In this document: positions 35,951 through 48,947 of the stretch, piece by piece
Layout of the letters: each line of letters begins with the position of its first letter
Numbering within the stretch: position 1 is the first letter of the stretch
Assembly: GCF_031755915.1 (NCBI RefSeq)
Contig: NC_083383.1
Coordinates: 22,247,001 to 22,311,000, forward strand
Direction: 5' to 3'
DNA length: 64,000 bases
Origin: Ziziphus jujuba
Lineage: Eukaryota; Streptophyta; Magnoliopsida; Rosales; Rhamnaceae
The notes under the pieces: model-generated
The model's input: the letters and a program-made list of their open reading frames with translations, nothing else
The model's database searches: none
Told to the model about the DNA's origin: nothing
Made by a program: the position numbers and the translations under genes

Positions 35951-37587
35951 TTTGTATGGTTGTAAAGTACTCGTCGATACGAGTTCATAGACTAGTGGCA
36001 CGCTTAAATTGGACATCTGGTTAAAAAGTTATGGACATGTGAAGTTTTCCGAATACCGTAATATTTTATTATATCTGGCTTAAGTGCACAGTGATGCCGC
36101 GTGTCAACATCTGAGAGGTCCATGTGGGTGAACAGTATCACCCACGATAGTTTTTATTTGGCAAAACGACGGGGGGAGGAGAGAGAAAGAGAGAGAGGGA
36201 GAGAGAAAATCGCCGGCCACCGGAGTTGTCAAATTTTCGGGCGATTCTTGCCACACGCGCCGGCCAGCCAGGAGCACCTCCCCATTCCTGGCCAAACCCC
36301 AAAATTTCACGGCCAACCGACCGGCGACGCGCCCGGATCGGGGCTTTTTCCGGCGGCGGCGGCGATTCCTTCAACCGCCGAGATCTCCACATTCTGGCAT
36401 CCATTCTTGTCACCGCTAGTACCGTTGAGACCCTCTCCCTTCAAGCTACAAAACCTCCAAAAATCTCGACCATCAGCCACCGCACGCGCCGCTGATGGTG
36501 ACGGATGCTGGTGACTGCGACGGTTCGCCGGAGAAATTCCTATTCCGGCGAGTATCCAGTCCCATCTCCTATCCCTCCCCACTGATTCCGACCCCCTGAA
36601 TCCAAATTCTCCTTTTCCTCCAATTCGCGACGGTTTGAGAGGATCGAAGAGTTGAATCCCGAAAGCTTTCCGGCGAGATTCCGGCCACCACCGGTCCGAT
36701 CTTCGGGAAGTAAGGCCGGATTTGTAATCCTCGTCGCTCAAGCTTCGATTCGGTATATTACTCACCAATTTTGGTTGTCGTTTGTGTTCGCTCCCCGGGT
36801 ACCCATTTGGGTGTTACCCGATTAAAATATTAATATAATTTGTTTTATGTACTGTGGATATTTTAGGTGCACGTGGGGGTAGTGGAGTTGATCCTGCGGA
36901 GGATCTTGATTGACATACGTGCTTAAGGTGAGTGACCCACCTTAAAAACTATTTTCGGGTGATGATTTATATTTATTTGGTGATATTTGAATATTTGGAA
37001 AATATATGTATGTGGTTGGAATTTTATAAAAATTGGGTATTTATTTTATAATGTCAAATTTTGGATGTTTGGTTATATGCATACATATATATATTTTGAT
37101 GCCATGATTGAATATTGGAGAAATTCAAAGAATTTATGATTTAAATTCTGAATTGTTATTATTATTATTTTCACCGAGAACTTTCATGTACAATCAAGGG
37201 CTTATGAAGAGAAAATATATTTAAATATTTTTGTGAGCCTTATATATTATTTTGGAGGAAAAAAAATTGATTTAAAGAATTTGAAGAAAAATATTGGTAT
37301 GATGGTACTGTATGTTTTAAAAAGGTAATTATGCATTTATAATGCGAGATGGTTGATTTCATGGTTTTGAGTAAACCATATTTCTTTTCTATATTGATGA
37401 TTTATGGTGAGAAATGCAAGGAATGTGGGATTGGAGATTTTTATAACTCCCAGGTAAATTTCGGAAATTTTTGGTAATAATAAATCTGGGCTATTGGTAT
37501 TTATTTTATTTTAATTATTTTGGACGCACTTATACAGTACCGGTGTTCTGTACTGTACATGAGATTGTGATTAGCGCGCAGGTTTTA

Positions 37588-37757
37588 GTCTCCCATGAGT
37601 TACCTATGGACCTGGGGGCAGGCCGGTTTAGTATAATGCACATAACCACCCTCCTCCTAGGCCCGGATGACAGTCTCCCGTGAGTTACCTACGGACTTGA
37701 GGGCAGGCCGGTTTAGTATAGTACACATAACCGCCCTTCTCCTAGGCCGGGATGACA
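37588..37757. repeat. 85-bp tandem duplication inside the solo LTR
   Basis: Units 37588-37672 and 37673-37757 both begin GTCTCCC and share GGGCAGGCCGGTTTAGTATA. The first is followed by GCCCGGATGACA and the second by GCCGGGATGACA. Confidence 0.9.
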
Positions 37758-38422
37758 AGTTTTAGCAGCGGTGCTATCGGGACGCCGAAGCGACCGTATG
37801 CCGGTTCTCTCTTTAACCCCCGCCTGAGGGTGCTCGGGACGCTGAATACCGTAGGGCATCACTGGTATATAGTGTGGTGCGTCAGGCTATTTTCGATCTG
37901 AATTTTTAAGCTTATTATTTGGAAATACTATTCAAATAAAATGGTTAATTTATTTAAGTTTTACCGTTTATTTCAAACAAATAATTTTATGGCATTTTTC
38001 TATATGATTTATTAATTGTTATTCAAAAATTTACTTTATTCCGGATTATTTTTCTGAGTGCATTGGGTTCCAAAAATTGTTGCATTTTATTAGTAATTAT
38101 TGATTAAACATTTTCATATAAATTGTGGTGGTCTATATTATTATTTGCATGATTTTGTATTTTAAATGTTGATATTCCATTTAGTTACTATTTAATTAAT
38201 TATTTATTGGCTATCTTGATTTTGGGGAAATATAATTGCTGGGTTTTGTAGAATGTTTTAAAAGGGGAATTTTTCCAACCGAGTGAACCGTGAAGGTTTT
38301 GAGGGAAATTATTATTTTTAATTAATTATTATTTATTTGCTCATTTATTGTTAATTATTCAAATATGCTATAGTTTTCTTTACTATTATAATTGTACAGT
38401 AGATAGGGTACGGGTCCTGACA

Positions 38423-39257
38423 CAAATCATATTTATAATATTAATTAAATATTTCAATAATTTATTTTTTAAATAAGTGACTTGTTAAAAAAAAATTACT
38501 TTTTAAAAAATATCATCATGTTTAAAAAATATCAAAATTTTACGTAATAGTATTTTTTTTTTTTTGGCTATATAAGCAAAATATGATATTTTTAATAACT
38601 ATCTATCTTTTGGTATGTTAAAAATATATATATATATATATATCCTAATAATGGGTCACAAAGTCGTTAAAAATGCTCTTAATTTAGCAGGTATTTAAAT
38701 AATGTTTTCGAGTAGACAGACAATCTTTTTCTCACTGATGTAGACACCCCCTAAAGGAAATTTATTTAGGTCCCCCCAATTTACGCTCCGATTGAGGTGG
38801 ATGGTTAACTACTACCGTTTAAGCAATCCTACTTAATATTTCTGGAGGAAATAATGTCACTCATCTGAATTCTGACATTGGACTTTATTGCAACATTTTG
38901 CTGCATTGAGTTTTCAAAAATAATTGGACGCGACACGTGTGTTTAGTTTAGAAAATTCCAGTTTTGAAAATCAAGTGATTCAGACTGAGATAATCCAGCG
39001 GTAAGGTCTTTAAATGGGTGGTGTAGCGTGTTCCATGCTATGACGGATGGAGATAGTACGTAAAAAATCCAACATGTTGTTCATGCTTTTTTCTTATATT
39101 TATGGGCATTTCCAGTAGCAATTGTATAACGAAAAAAAAAAAAAAGAAATGTTACCTTTTTTCCCCCCCTAAAACTCTATTATTTTCTTGTGTGTTTGTA
39201 TCCCTTTTTTTTTTTCTTTTTTTTTTTGTTTAGCTTTTTATATTCTTTGAATTTGTG

Positions 39258-39288
<31 letters not shown>

Positions 39289-39364
39289 ATTTCACTGGAA
39301 TTTAGAACCTGGGTTAGAAAACTATCTTGCTCAACAAGTTCCGAGAGACAACAAAGGCGTCATC
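38423..39364. other. Upstream region of lyase copy 2
   Basis: AT-rich, with T-runs at 39206-39228 and 39259-39283 shortly before the ATG. No TATA box could be assigned with confidence. The family A solo LTR bounds it on the left. Confidence 0.4.
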
Positions 39365-42300
39365 ATGTCAACTGAAGGAGTGCGTTTGACTGTTCAATCC
39401 GATTATGTAAGTAATTTTGAGCTTTATTATTTAAAGTCAAAAAGGGGAACATAAAAAATAAAAAAAAAATAAAAAAATAAAAAGCTTTATAAGTTTCATA
39501 TAAGATCATATAGAGGCTAGAAGCTGTTGAATTGATTTTGATTGCCAGATAGAATAACTTTGTGCCTTCACATATCTTGTAATTTGATGCCAATGCACAG
39601 GTAACGGTGGATAATGGCATACTTGAAGTCACCTTGTCGAATCCAGATGGAAATATTACTAATATAAAATACAATGGTATTGACAATCTGCTTGAAGATG
39701 GCAATGACGAAGATAACAGAGGGTAAATGTGTGACAACCAGTTGCTTTATCTCTTTCTACAGCCCGTAAAATATCTAGTCTTGGTTTTCGGAAAAAGGCT
39801 CCCAGGTTTTGTTTCCATTAATATAGTCAAATGAATATATAAAGATAAAGTTACTCGTTTTATTATTTGTTGAAATACACATTTGAACAGCGTCAGATTA
39901 GTGGTTTTTTTATTTATTGTTTATTTTATTTTCTGAAAATAGATTAGCTTGTTTGATAGTGCTTTTGAAACTACGTATTTGACAAAAAAAATTAATAAAT
40001 AAATAAAAATTAAGTGCTTTGTTAATTAAAAAAAAAAGGGAAAAAATGCGAAGTCCAATAATGCTCATACAAGAACTAATAATGTTGATGCTTCTTTAAG
40101 AAAACAAAAATGTTGGCGGATGAAAAGATAAAAATAATTGAAATATTAATATACCAAACATAACCTCATTACTTTTTAGCAGTTTTTTTGTTTTTTTTTT
40201 TTTTAATATATTATTTTGTAACTGAATACTCCATTTTTATATTACAAAATGAAGTGCTAAGGAAATAAATGAAAAAAAAATTATATATATATATATATAG
40301 AGAAAACTATCAAATACACCATTATGGTTTTCTTATTTGTGTAAATACTGACTTGAACCAGAGTCGAGTTAAATAATGATGGAGGGAATTATCAATTAAA
40401 TTTGAATGATGTTTATCTTCGTTAGTGTACTCTTAACCATGGAAAATTGTTGCCCCTTTTGAAAAAACTGAATATATATATATATTTTTAATGTAGGTAC
40501 TAGGATCTTAGTTGGAATGTACCTCCACAAGAAAATGATGAATCAATACAGTTTGCGTATGCCCTATTTTGTTGTGGTTCTCTGAACATTTTAGAGAAGA
40601 AATATGAGAAGAAAAATAAAAAGAATTCTATTATTCTCTTGGAAATAGAATACAAAATACAAAACTTCTCTTTCTCGGATTCTCACGTGGAACCTTTCTC
40701 TATTTATTATCAAACTCTCTCCTGGAGTTTCAACTCTTCTCTTAAGCTCTCTCTGGAGTCTTAATGGCTCTCAACACTCCTCACTTGGGATGATATTGAG
40801 ATTGCTCAACTTGGCTTGGAGATGCAATGGGATGGAGCCTATTTATAGGCTCATAAGGTCGGTTTATGGCCACCATTTTTAACCGGTTCTGACAGTCAGC
40901 ACCGACCTCTACCACTACCCACAATTGTTAAGCAAGTTGTATTTCGGTGTTAAATGCAGCAACCATTGTCAACAATGGTGAGCTATAGCAGTCTTCATAT
41001 TGTTGGTACGGTGGTGCGGCTGGACTCACAATTCTCCCCCTCCAGCCGCATTTAAACTGATGGTCATCTACTATCCATTCCGGCTATGTCTCTGAACAGC
41101 TTGAGCTTCTCTTGAGCAACAACTTTTGTTAACATATCTGTTGGATTCTCCTTTGTATGGATCTTTACTAGTTTCAGCAACTGTTGATCTATTACTTCAC
41201 GTATCCAATGATAGCGGATGTCAATGTGCTTTGTACGGGAATGATACATTGAGTTCTTACTTAAATTTATGGCATTTTGGTTATCACAATGTATCTTGTA
41301 GTCTTCTTGCTTGATGCCCAGTTCTATGAGAAAACGCTTTAAACACAACATTTCCTTACCCGCTTCCGTTACGGCAATGTACTCTGCTTCAGTAGTGAAT
41401 AAAGCAACACACTTCTGCAATCTTGACTATCATGACACAACTCCCCTGATGTAGGCTTTCTATTATCAGGGTTTCCGGCCATATCTACATCTGTATAGCC
41501 TTCTAAAACTGGATCACCTCCCCTGTAGCACAAACATAGCTTTGATGTACCTTTAAGATACCTAAGAATCAACTTGACTGCTTCCCAGTGTTTTTTTCTA
41601 GGATTTGAAAGAAATCTGCTCACGACATCTACTGCATGAGCAATATCTGGTCTGGTATACATCATAGCATACATCAAACTTCCTATCGCTGAAGAATAAG
41701 GTATGGACGCCATCTCCTCTATCTCTTCTTTGGATGAGGGGCATAATCTCTTGCTCAACTTGAAATGATTTGCAATGGAATGTTGACCGATTTGGCTTTA
41801 TTCATGTTGAATCTCTTTATCACTCGTTCAACATACTTCTCCTGAGTTAGCCATAACCTTCTATTCTTCCTGTCTCGAATTATCTGCATTTCCAAAATTT
41901 GTTGAGCTGGTCCTAAATCCTTCATATCAAAGGGCTTAGATAATTCCTTCTTCAGCTTACTAATTTTCATTGCATCTTGTCCAATGATCAACATGTTGTT
42001 TCTATATTGCAAAAGTGCAATGAAGTTTCCATATGGAAATTTTTGCATATAAACACAATAGTCTGCTGCAGTCCTCTTATAGCCTTGACTCACTATAAAT
42101 GAGTCAAACTTCTTGTACCATTGTCTTGGTGCGTGCTTGAGGCCATATAAACTCTTCTTCAGCTTGCATATGAGGTTTTCTTTCCCTGATACCTCAAATC
42201 CTTCTGGCTGCTCCATGTAGATTTCCTCATGTAAATCACTGTGAAGAAATGCTGTTTCACATCCATCTGTTTAGGCTCCAGGTTTAGACTTCATACTAAA

Positions 42301-45300
42301 CCAAAAATGACTCGAATTGAAGTCATTTTTACCACTGGTGAAAAAATCTCGTCAAAGTCAATTCCTTTCTTCTGAAGAAATCCTTTGACCACTGACCGGG
42401 CTTTGTGTTCCACCACCCTTCCGCTACCATGAACACCCATTTATTCTTTAGTGCCTTCTTTCCTATTGGAAGCTTAACCAACTCATACGTATGATTTTTC
42501 TACAAAGATTCCATCTCATCTTGCATTGCTTGCAACCACTTTTCTTTATCTTGATGAGAAACAGTTTCCTGGACACTCTCTGGTTCCTCTTCTTCAGTAA
42601 GCAGAATATACTCAGATTCTTAAAATCTCTTTGATGGAATTCGGCCTCGCTCAGATCTCTGAACTTGTAAACCACTGGTTTTAGGAGGTGTACCATCATC
42701 TGACCACTGTGATGGCCCTGCAGCTTCTTGAGAGGATTGAGTTTCCCCCTGCTTAATATCCCCTTCTTCCTCCTGGTCTGCTTCTGGCATATCTTCATGC
42801 ACCTCGTTATCCTCTATGGGTATCTGTGCGGGTGCTAGATTAGGAATAAAATTCTCGGCACTAAAACTACAATTAGGAGACATTCTGGGCTTTTCAATGT
42901 CTTCCATTGTCTGGTTTCCATGGAATACTATGTCTTTGCTTCTAATAACTTTCTTTCTTTTCAGGTCCCATAACTTGTATCTGAATTCTTCATCTCCATA
43001 TCCTATAAAGATGCATAGAGTAGATCTTGCATCGAGCTTTTGTCTAAGCTCCTTGGATACATGTTGATAGGCTAAACAACCAAATACTCTTAAGTGAGAG
43101 TAGGAGGGAATCTTACCCGACCATACTTTCTCTGGAATTTCAAAATTCAATGGTACGGATGGTGATTTGTTGATTAAATAGCAGGAGGCACGAACAACTT
43201 CTCCCCATAATGGCTTTGGCAGCTTAGCCATACTGATCATACTTCTGACCTTTTCCATAATTTTCCAGTTCATTCTCTCAGCTACTCCGTTATGTTGTGG
43301 GGTGCGAAAAACCGTCTTCTCATGTCGAATGCTATGTCTTCTGTAGTAGGCAACGAACTCCTTGGAAGTCTACTCGCCTCCATTATCTGAGCGGAGACAT
43401 TTTAGCTTCTTTCTTGTTTCACGCTCTACCATGGTATGAAACAGTTTCAAGTAATCCAATACCTGGTCCTTTGTCTTCAAGAAATATACCTACACCTTTC
43501 GAGAAGCATCATCAATGAAGGTTAGGAAATACCTATTGCCACCTAATAATTCCACCTCCATGGGACCACAAACATCAGAGTGCACCAGATTGAGCAACTC
43601 TGATCTTCTCAATGCAAAGGAACTGAAAGAGACTTTATGTTGCTTACCAAACAAGCAGTGACTACAAGGATCTAGCGCAGCATCCTTGCAAACATTGATA
43701 ACCTTCTTCTTTGCTAAAGTAGACAATCCTTTTTCACTCATGTGACCGAGTCTCTGGTGCCACAGATTTTGAGATGCCTCTCCTTCTGCAATGTTGAGGC
43801 TATCTGCACATATCTTCACATGAGTCTTGTACAATGTTCCAAAAATATTTCCTCGGACGACAACTATGGCACCTTTCGTCATTTTCCATAGCCTTGCTTG
43901 TCTAAGGCTGCTTTCGAAAGTAGATTAAGCTAAAGGTCTGGAACATGACGGACATCCTTCAGAGTGATTGTACAACCAACATTCGTTTTTACCTGAATAT
44001 CATCAGTTCCCACAATCTTTACGAAACTGGAGTTTCCATCTTTATCGTACCAAAGACTCCTGCTTTGTACGTTTTGAAGAAATATCTATGTGGAGTGATA
44101 TGGTAGGATGCTGCAGTATCAACTACCCACTCAACATCTTGGGTTGATATATGAAGGCATGTCTTTTCTTCGATGGAGCAGAGCGCCACTTCTCTTGTAA
44201 CAGTGACTAGTGTCTCTCCATCCATCTTCGGCTAATTACCTTGGAGTCTCTGCTTTCTCATCAACTTTCTACAATTCTTCTTCATGTGATCCTCCAGACC
44301 ACAATGATAGCACTTATATGATGATTTTCTACCGTCTGTAGATCTGCCTCTGCTCTTGCTCCTGCCTCTCCCCCTCTCTCGATCACCTATTTGCTGTCTT
44401 CCTCTTTCTGTGACGAGGGCATGTGACTGGTCCATGCCAATGTCCTTTTTCCTGGCCTCTTCATTAAATACGGCATCCTTAACCATAGACATAGTAAGTT
44501 TGCTATCCGGGGCCGAATTGCTGAGAAAGACTACCAATGTCTCCCAACTGTCTGGAAGAGAGCTTAGAAGTAGGAGGGCCTGATCCTCATCCCCCAGTTG
44601 GTAATCCACAGGAGATAGTTGATTTACCAAGCTCTGGAACTCACTAGTATGCTCAGCTACAGAAGTTCCCGTTTGTAATTTTAGATTTACCAATCCTTTA
44701 AGCAACAGGACTTTGTTCCGAGCAGTCTTGGCCTAGTATATGTCCTCCAATTTTGTCCAAAAGGCATATGCATCCGTTTCCTTCGCTACATGATGGAAGG
44801 CACTGTGGTCGATCCATTGCCTGATCTGACTAATCATTTTCTTGTTTAATTTCTTCCATTCTGCTTCTTTGCTGGGATCGAAATTTACTTCTTTAGCTTC
44901 TATAGGATCAAATAGATCTTTACAATTGAGGAGATCTTCCATCCGAGATCTCCAAAGTATATAATTTGTGGGAGTGAGCTTAACCATAACTCCCGAATAT
45001 GATTCTTCCATTGACATAATGGCTTGACCAAAAACGGAGATGAATTTGGCAAAACGGAGTTAACCGTTGCGTCCAGAACAGCCGAAAATGGTGGACTTGA
45101 CTCTTCTGGGGTCAAAATATAATTACCAAAAATTTTGGGGCAAAAAAGCAATTTCCTAAAATTCTGATGTCAAACTGTAAATACAGAAACTATAGGGGTC
45201 AATCTGTAATTTCCAAAAAAGGGGCTGTTTCGTAATTTCATAAACCTTTGCTGACATGGCATATTGTGATGATGTGTCAACACATGGCAGATGATGTGTC

Positions 45301-48300
45301 GATCACATGGGAGATGACGTGTCAGATCGTGTGGCAGATGACGTGGCTGCATGTGCTGATGTATCGGATGACGTGGTTGATGACATGGTCATCTTCAACC
45401 TCCAAACGGCACGTGCGGTGCGTGAGGTGCATGATCTGCTGTAAAAAATGTCAGGCGGTGAGTGCGGCGCATGATCTACTGCAGAAAATGTCAGGGGCGC
45501 TTGTCATTGCTCTTCGGAGAACTTGGTTGTTCTCGTCTGGTCAATTACTTTCACCTGGTGTCCTTAAATATTTGATTCGAGCAACTTTTTGAAACACCAA
45601 CTTGAAGAACAAAGGATCTGTTTCTTCAAATTTGGAACCCAAGCTCCCAACCTGGAGCTCTTATACTACTTGTTGTAGTTCTCTGAACACTTTAGAGAAG
45701 AAATATGAGAAGAAAAATAAAAAAAAATTCTATTACTCTCTTGGAAAAAGAATACAAAACACAAAACTTCTCTCTCGCGGATTCTCATGTGAAATCTCTC
45801 TCATTTACTATCAAACTCTCTCATGGCGTTTCAACTATTCTCTCAAGCTCTCTCTGGAGTCTTAACAGCTCTCAACACTCCTCACTTGGGATGATATTGA
45901 GATTGTTCGGCTTGGCTTGATGATGCAACGGGATGAAGCCTATTTATAGGCTCATAAGGTCGGTTGCATGGCTACCATTTGCAACTGGTTTTGACAGTCA
46001 ACACCGACCTCTACCACTGCCCACAATTGTTGAGCAAGTTGTAGTTCGATGTTAAATGCAGCAACCATTGTTAACAATGGTGAGCTGTAGCAGTCTTCAC
46101 ATTGTCGGTGTGGTGGTGCGGCTGGACTCACATATTTCACCATAATTCATTTCTTTCTCCACTACCATTAATCAAATCTCTTTGTCCAAGTTGTTTAAGG
46201 TTATGATGAATATATAAAATCAAGCTCAGAATAATTTGTTTATGCTAATTCCATGAACTGACTTTTATGCAGGATTAATGGTAGTAGTTTTGAGGTTATA
46301 GTGGAAACTGAAGAACAGGTTGAACTTTCATTTGCAATATTATGGAATTCCTCGCTTGAGGGGGTCCAACCTCCCTTAAACATAGACAAAAGGTCATTGT
46401 TTATTATAAGTTAAGCCTACTCTAGTTACCTTTGATGAAAATTTTTTACCATGTTTTGTCTAGCTAAGGGTGTAAATGAACCGAGTTGGTGGAGCTTATT
46501 TAGAGCTCTAGCTATTTTTGTCTGTTAAATTACCATTAATTTTAAAAATTTATTCTGTTATAATGTAAATTTATTATATATATCAAACTATATTTATTAT
46601 GTTTCCAACTTATAGTTCATTTTAATGTCAATTTTAATAGGAGATTTTGAATTCTAATATTATATTAAATTTACCATTAATTTCCAACGCTTAATCAGCT
46701 AGAATGTGAATTTATTACATTTATTAAGCTATGTCTAACAGTGTTTAAATTTTGAAATGCTAATCAAAAAGTTGTTATACCTATCCTTTCAGGTTTGTGA
46801 TGCTAAAGGGTTCCTCAGGCTTCTACTGTTATGCAATTTATGAGTGTTTGGAGGGATGGCCTGAGTTCAACATTTATGAAACAAGAATCGTTTTCAAATT
46901 GGCAATAGACAAGTAAGCATATATCACATATCTAACTCCAATAATATCTATTTTATATTATTACGAAAGAAACTCTGATATATATATATATATATATATA
47001 AATATATATGTTTGAACGGTGGAATTCAAGCTAATTAATGGGAATTGTTTGAATGGATTATTAAATAGGTTTCTATACATGGCAATAGCGGACAATAGAC
47101 AAAGAGTCATGCCCCTGCTTGAGGATCGAGAAGTACCAGAACACAGCGAAAAACTAGCCTATCCAGAAGCTGTCCGATTTACCAATCCCAATGATCCCAA
47201 TCTCATAGGAGAGGTACTTATTGGAGAGGAGTAACAGTAAATTCTTCCCAGATAATTAGAATATAATAATACTGCGCTGTGTTTGGTATTATCTTTTTGA
47301 CCTTACCAGGTGGATGACAAATACCAGTACTCGATGGAGAACAAGGATAATCAGGTTCATGGATGGATATGCACAGAGGACCAACCAACGGGATTCTGGC
47401 AGATTACACCCAGTAATGAGTTTAGAACATGTGGACCAATCAAACAGGACCTAACTTCTCATGTGGGCCCCATTACTCTTGCTGTAAGTTACTGTTGAGT
47501 AACCCAAAAAAAAAAAAAAAACAACTTAAGCTCATGTGGATCGTAATTACGTTATATTAATTTTATCAGTTATTGGTCCAAGAATGCTATATTATGATTT
47601 TGATACCTTTTGACTGCTTATGTTCACTTTCTCTTGTATCATCAGATGTTTGTTAGTACTCATTATGCTGGAGAAGATGTATATTTAAAATTCAGAGATG
47701 GTGAATCATGGAAGAAGGTTTTCGGACCTATATTTATCTATGTTAATTCTGTACCCCAAGGAGATGATGCCACACTTTCATTATGGGAGGATGCGAAAAC
47801 ACAAGTGAGATATAGAAGAACTTGTTAACAGTATCACCTCCCCCCCACCCCCCGACCCGAAAGAGCGGGTGGACCCTTATTCATGTTATTTTAATACCCT
47901 CCGTTTATGTTAGGCCGCAACAGGGTGTACCCTTTACGGACCACATATTTCAGGCCGCTTAACTTTGAATCCCATAGCTGAACAACAAATGACGAGTAAC
48001 ACATGAAAGTTAAAGAAATGGCTCTAATATATTAAAAATAATCTGGGCAGTGACAAATGAAAGATTTTGGAACCTAAGACCTGTAGATCTGTACCATGAT
48101 AAAGTTCCAGTTTTCTTAAAAACTCAAGCATTTAGGCGTTGGACCCTCACGCTTTTATTCTCTCCTTGTAAAATGGGACAAAAAGGTGTTAATGAATACA
48201 TACTGATATAAACCGATATTCAGATGATGACAGAAGTCCAAAGCTGGCCATATAGTTTCCCAGAATCTGTGGAATTCCAAAAGTCTGAGGAACGAGGCAA

Positions 48301-48914
48301 CATTCTTGGTAGACTACTTGTATTAGACAGGTACGTGTGCAAGAACACAGATGAACTATTAGGCCATCAGATATTTTTTCCGTATTACTATTCTTAATGT
48401 ACATGTAACTTACTAATCTAGCTTGTAGGTTTTATGCAAATATGCTTGTATATTTGACATGCTCTGTAGTCTGATCATTGTTTTTCTCAATTACAATGTC
48501 TAGATATGTTAAAGAAGACTACATACCAGCAAAAGATGCCTGTGTTGGTCTGGCCCCTCCAGGAGATGCAGGATCATGGCAAACAGAATGCAAGGTGCCT
48601 TTGCTTAACATCTCTGCATATAATTACCGTTTTATGCTACATTGAACTCAATGACAGTCTATCAGGTGTATGAAGAAAAAGTATATCTTTTCCTTTCAAA
48701 TTTAGAATTCATTTGTCGCCAAGGGAAGAGCTTAGACTTTATATGGTATCGCTCTAGATTCTACAAAATCAACTCTAGCTTTGCTGCGTAAAGAATCAAC
48801 ACTACAAAATCAATCAAATGCTTGGTAAATTATGTTGATAAAATAATCAATATTTGGTTTTTTATATGGTAGGATTGTTGTAAATTGTGCACTAAAATGG
48901 GACATGATGCATCA

Positions 48915-48947
<33 letters not shown>

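Larger units (their letters stand above)
35677..38422 (+). mobile_element. Solo LTR (family A) upstream of lyase copy 2
   Basis: A 2,746-bp block TGTAACACCCCGTCC...GGTCCTGACA, same family as those at 15420, 56114 and 62651 but in opposite orientation. No internal domain. Flanking pentamers AAAAC and CAAAT do not match, so the two ends may come from different insertions, or the duplication has mutated. It ends 942 bp before the lyase ATG. Open frames in its GC-rich part (36.1-36.77 kb) occur on both strands and look non-genic. Confidence 0.88.
40570..46132 (-). mobile_element. Ty1/copia element in intron 3 of lyase copy 2
   Basis: Complete element antisense to the host gene: LTRs 40570-41030 and 45671-46132 (461 and 462 bp, TGTTGT..CTCACA), flanked by perfect target duplications TATTT (40565-40569 and 46133-46137). 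On the minus strand a degraded PBS TAGTATAAGAGC follows the 5' LTR (right), and the PPT GGCTGGAGGGGGAGAAT precedes the 3' LTR (left). It carries gag, protease, integrase, RT and RNase H in copia order, all interrupted. LTRs differ at roughly 45-50 positions (about 10%), so the insertion is old. It lies only 13 bp after the exon 3 splice donor. Confidence 0.94.

Noticed and set aside
40500..40560. Rescue of lyase copy 2 by an alternative splice acceptor at the TAG
   Set aside because: Using that AG shifts the frame by 7 nt and leads to another stop early in exon 4.
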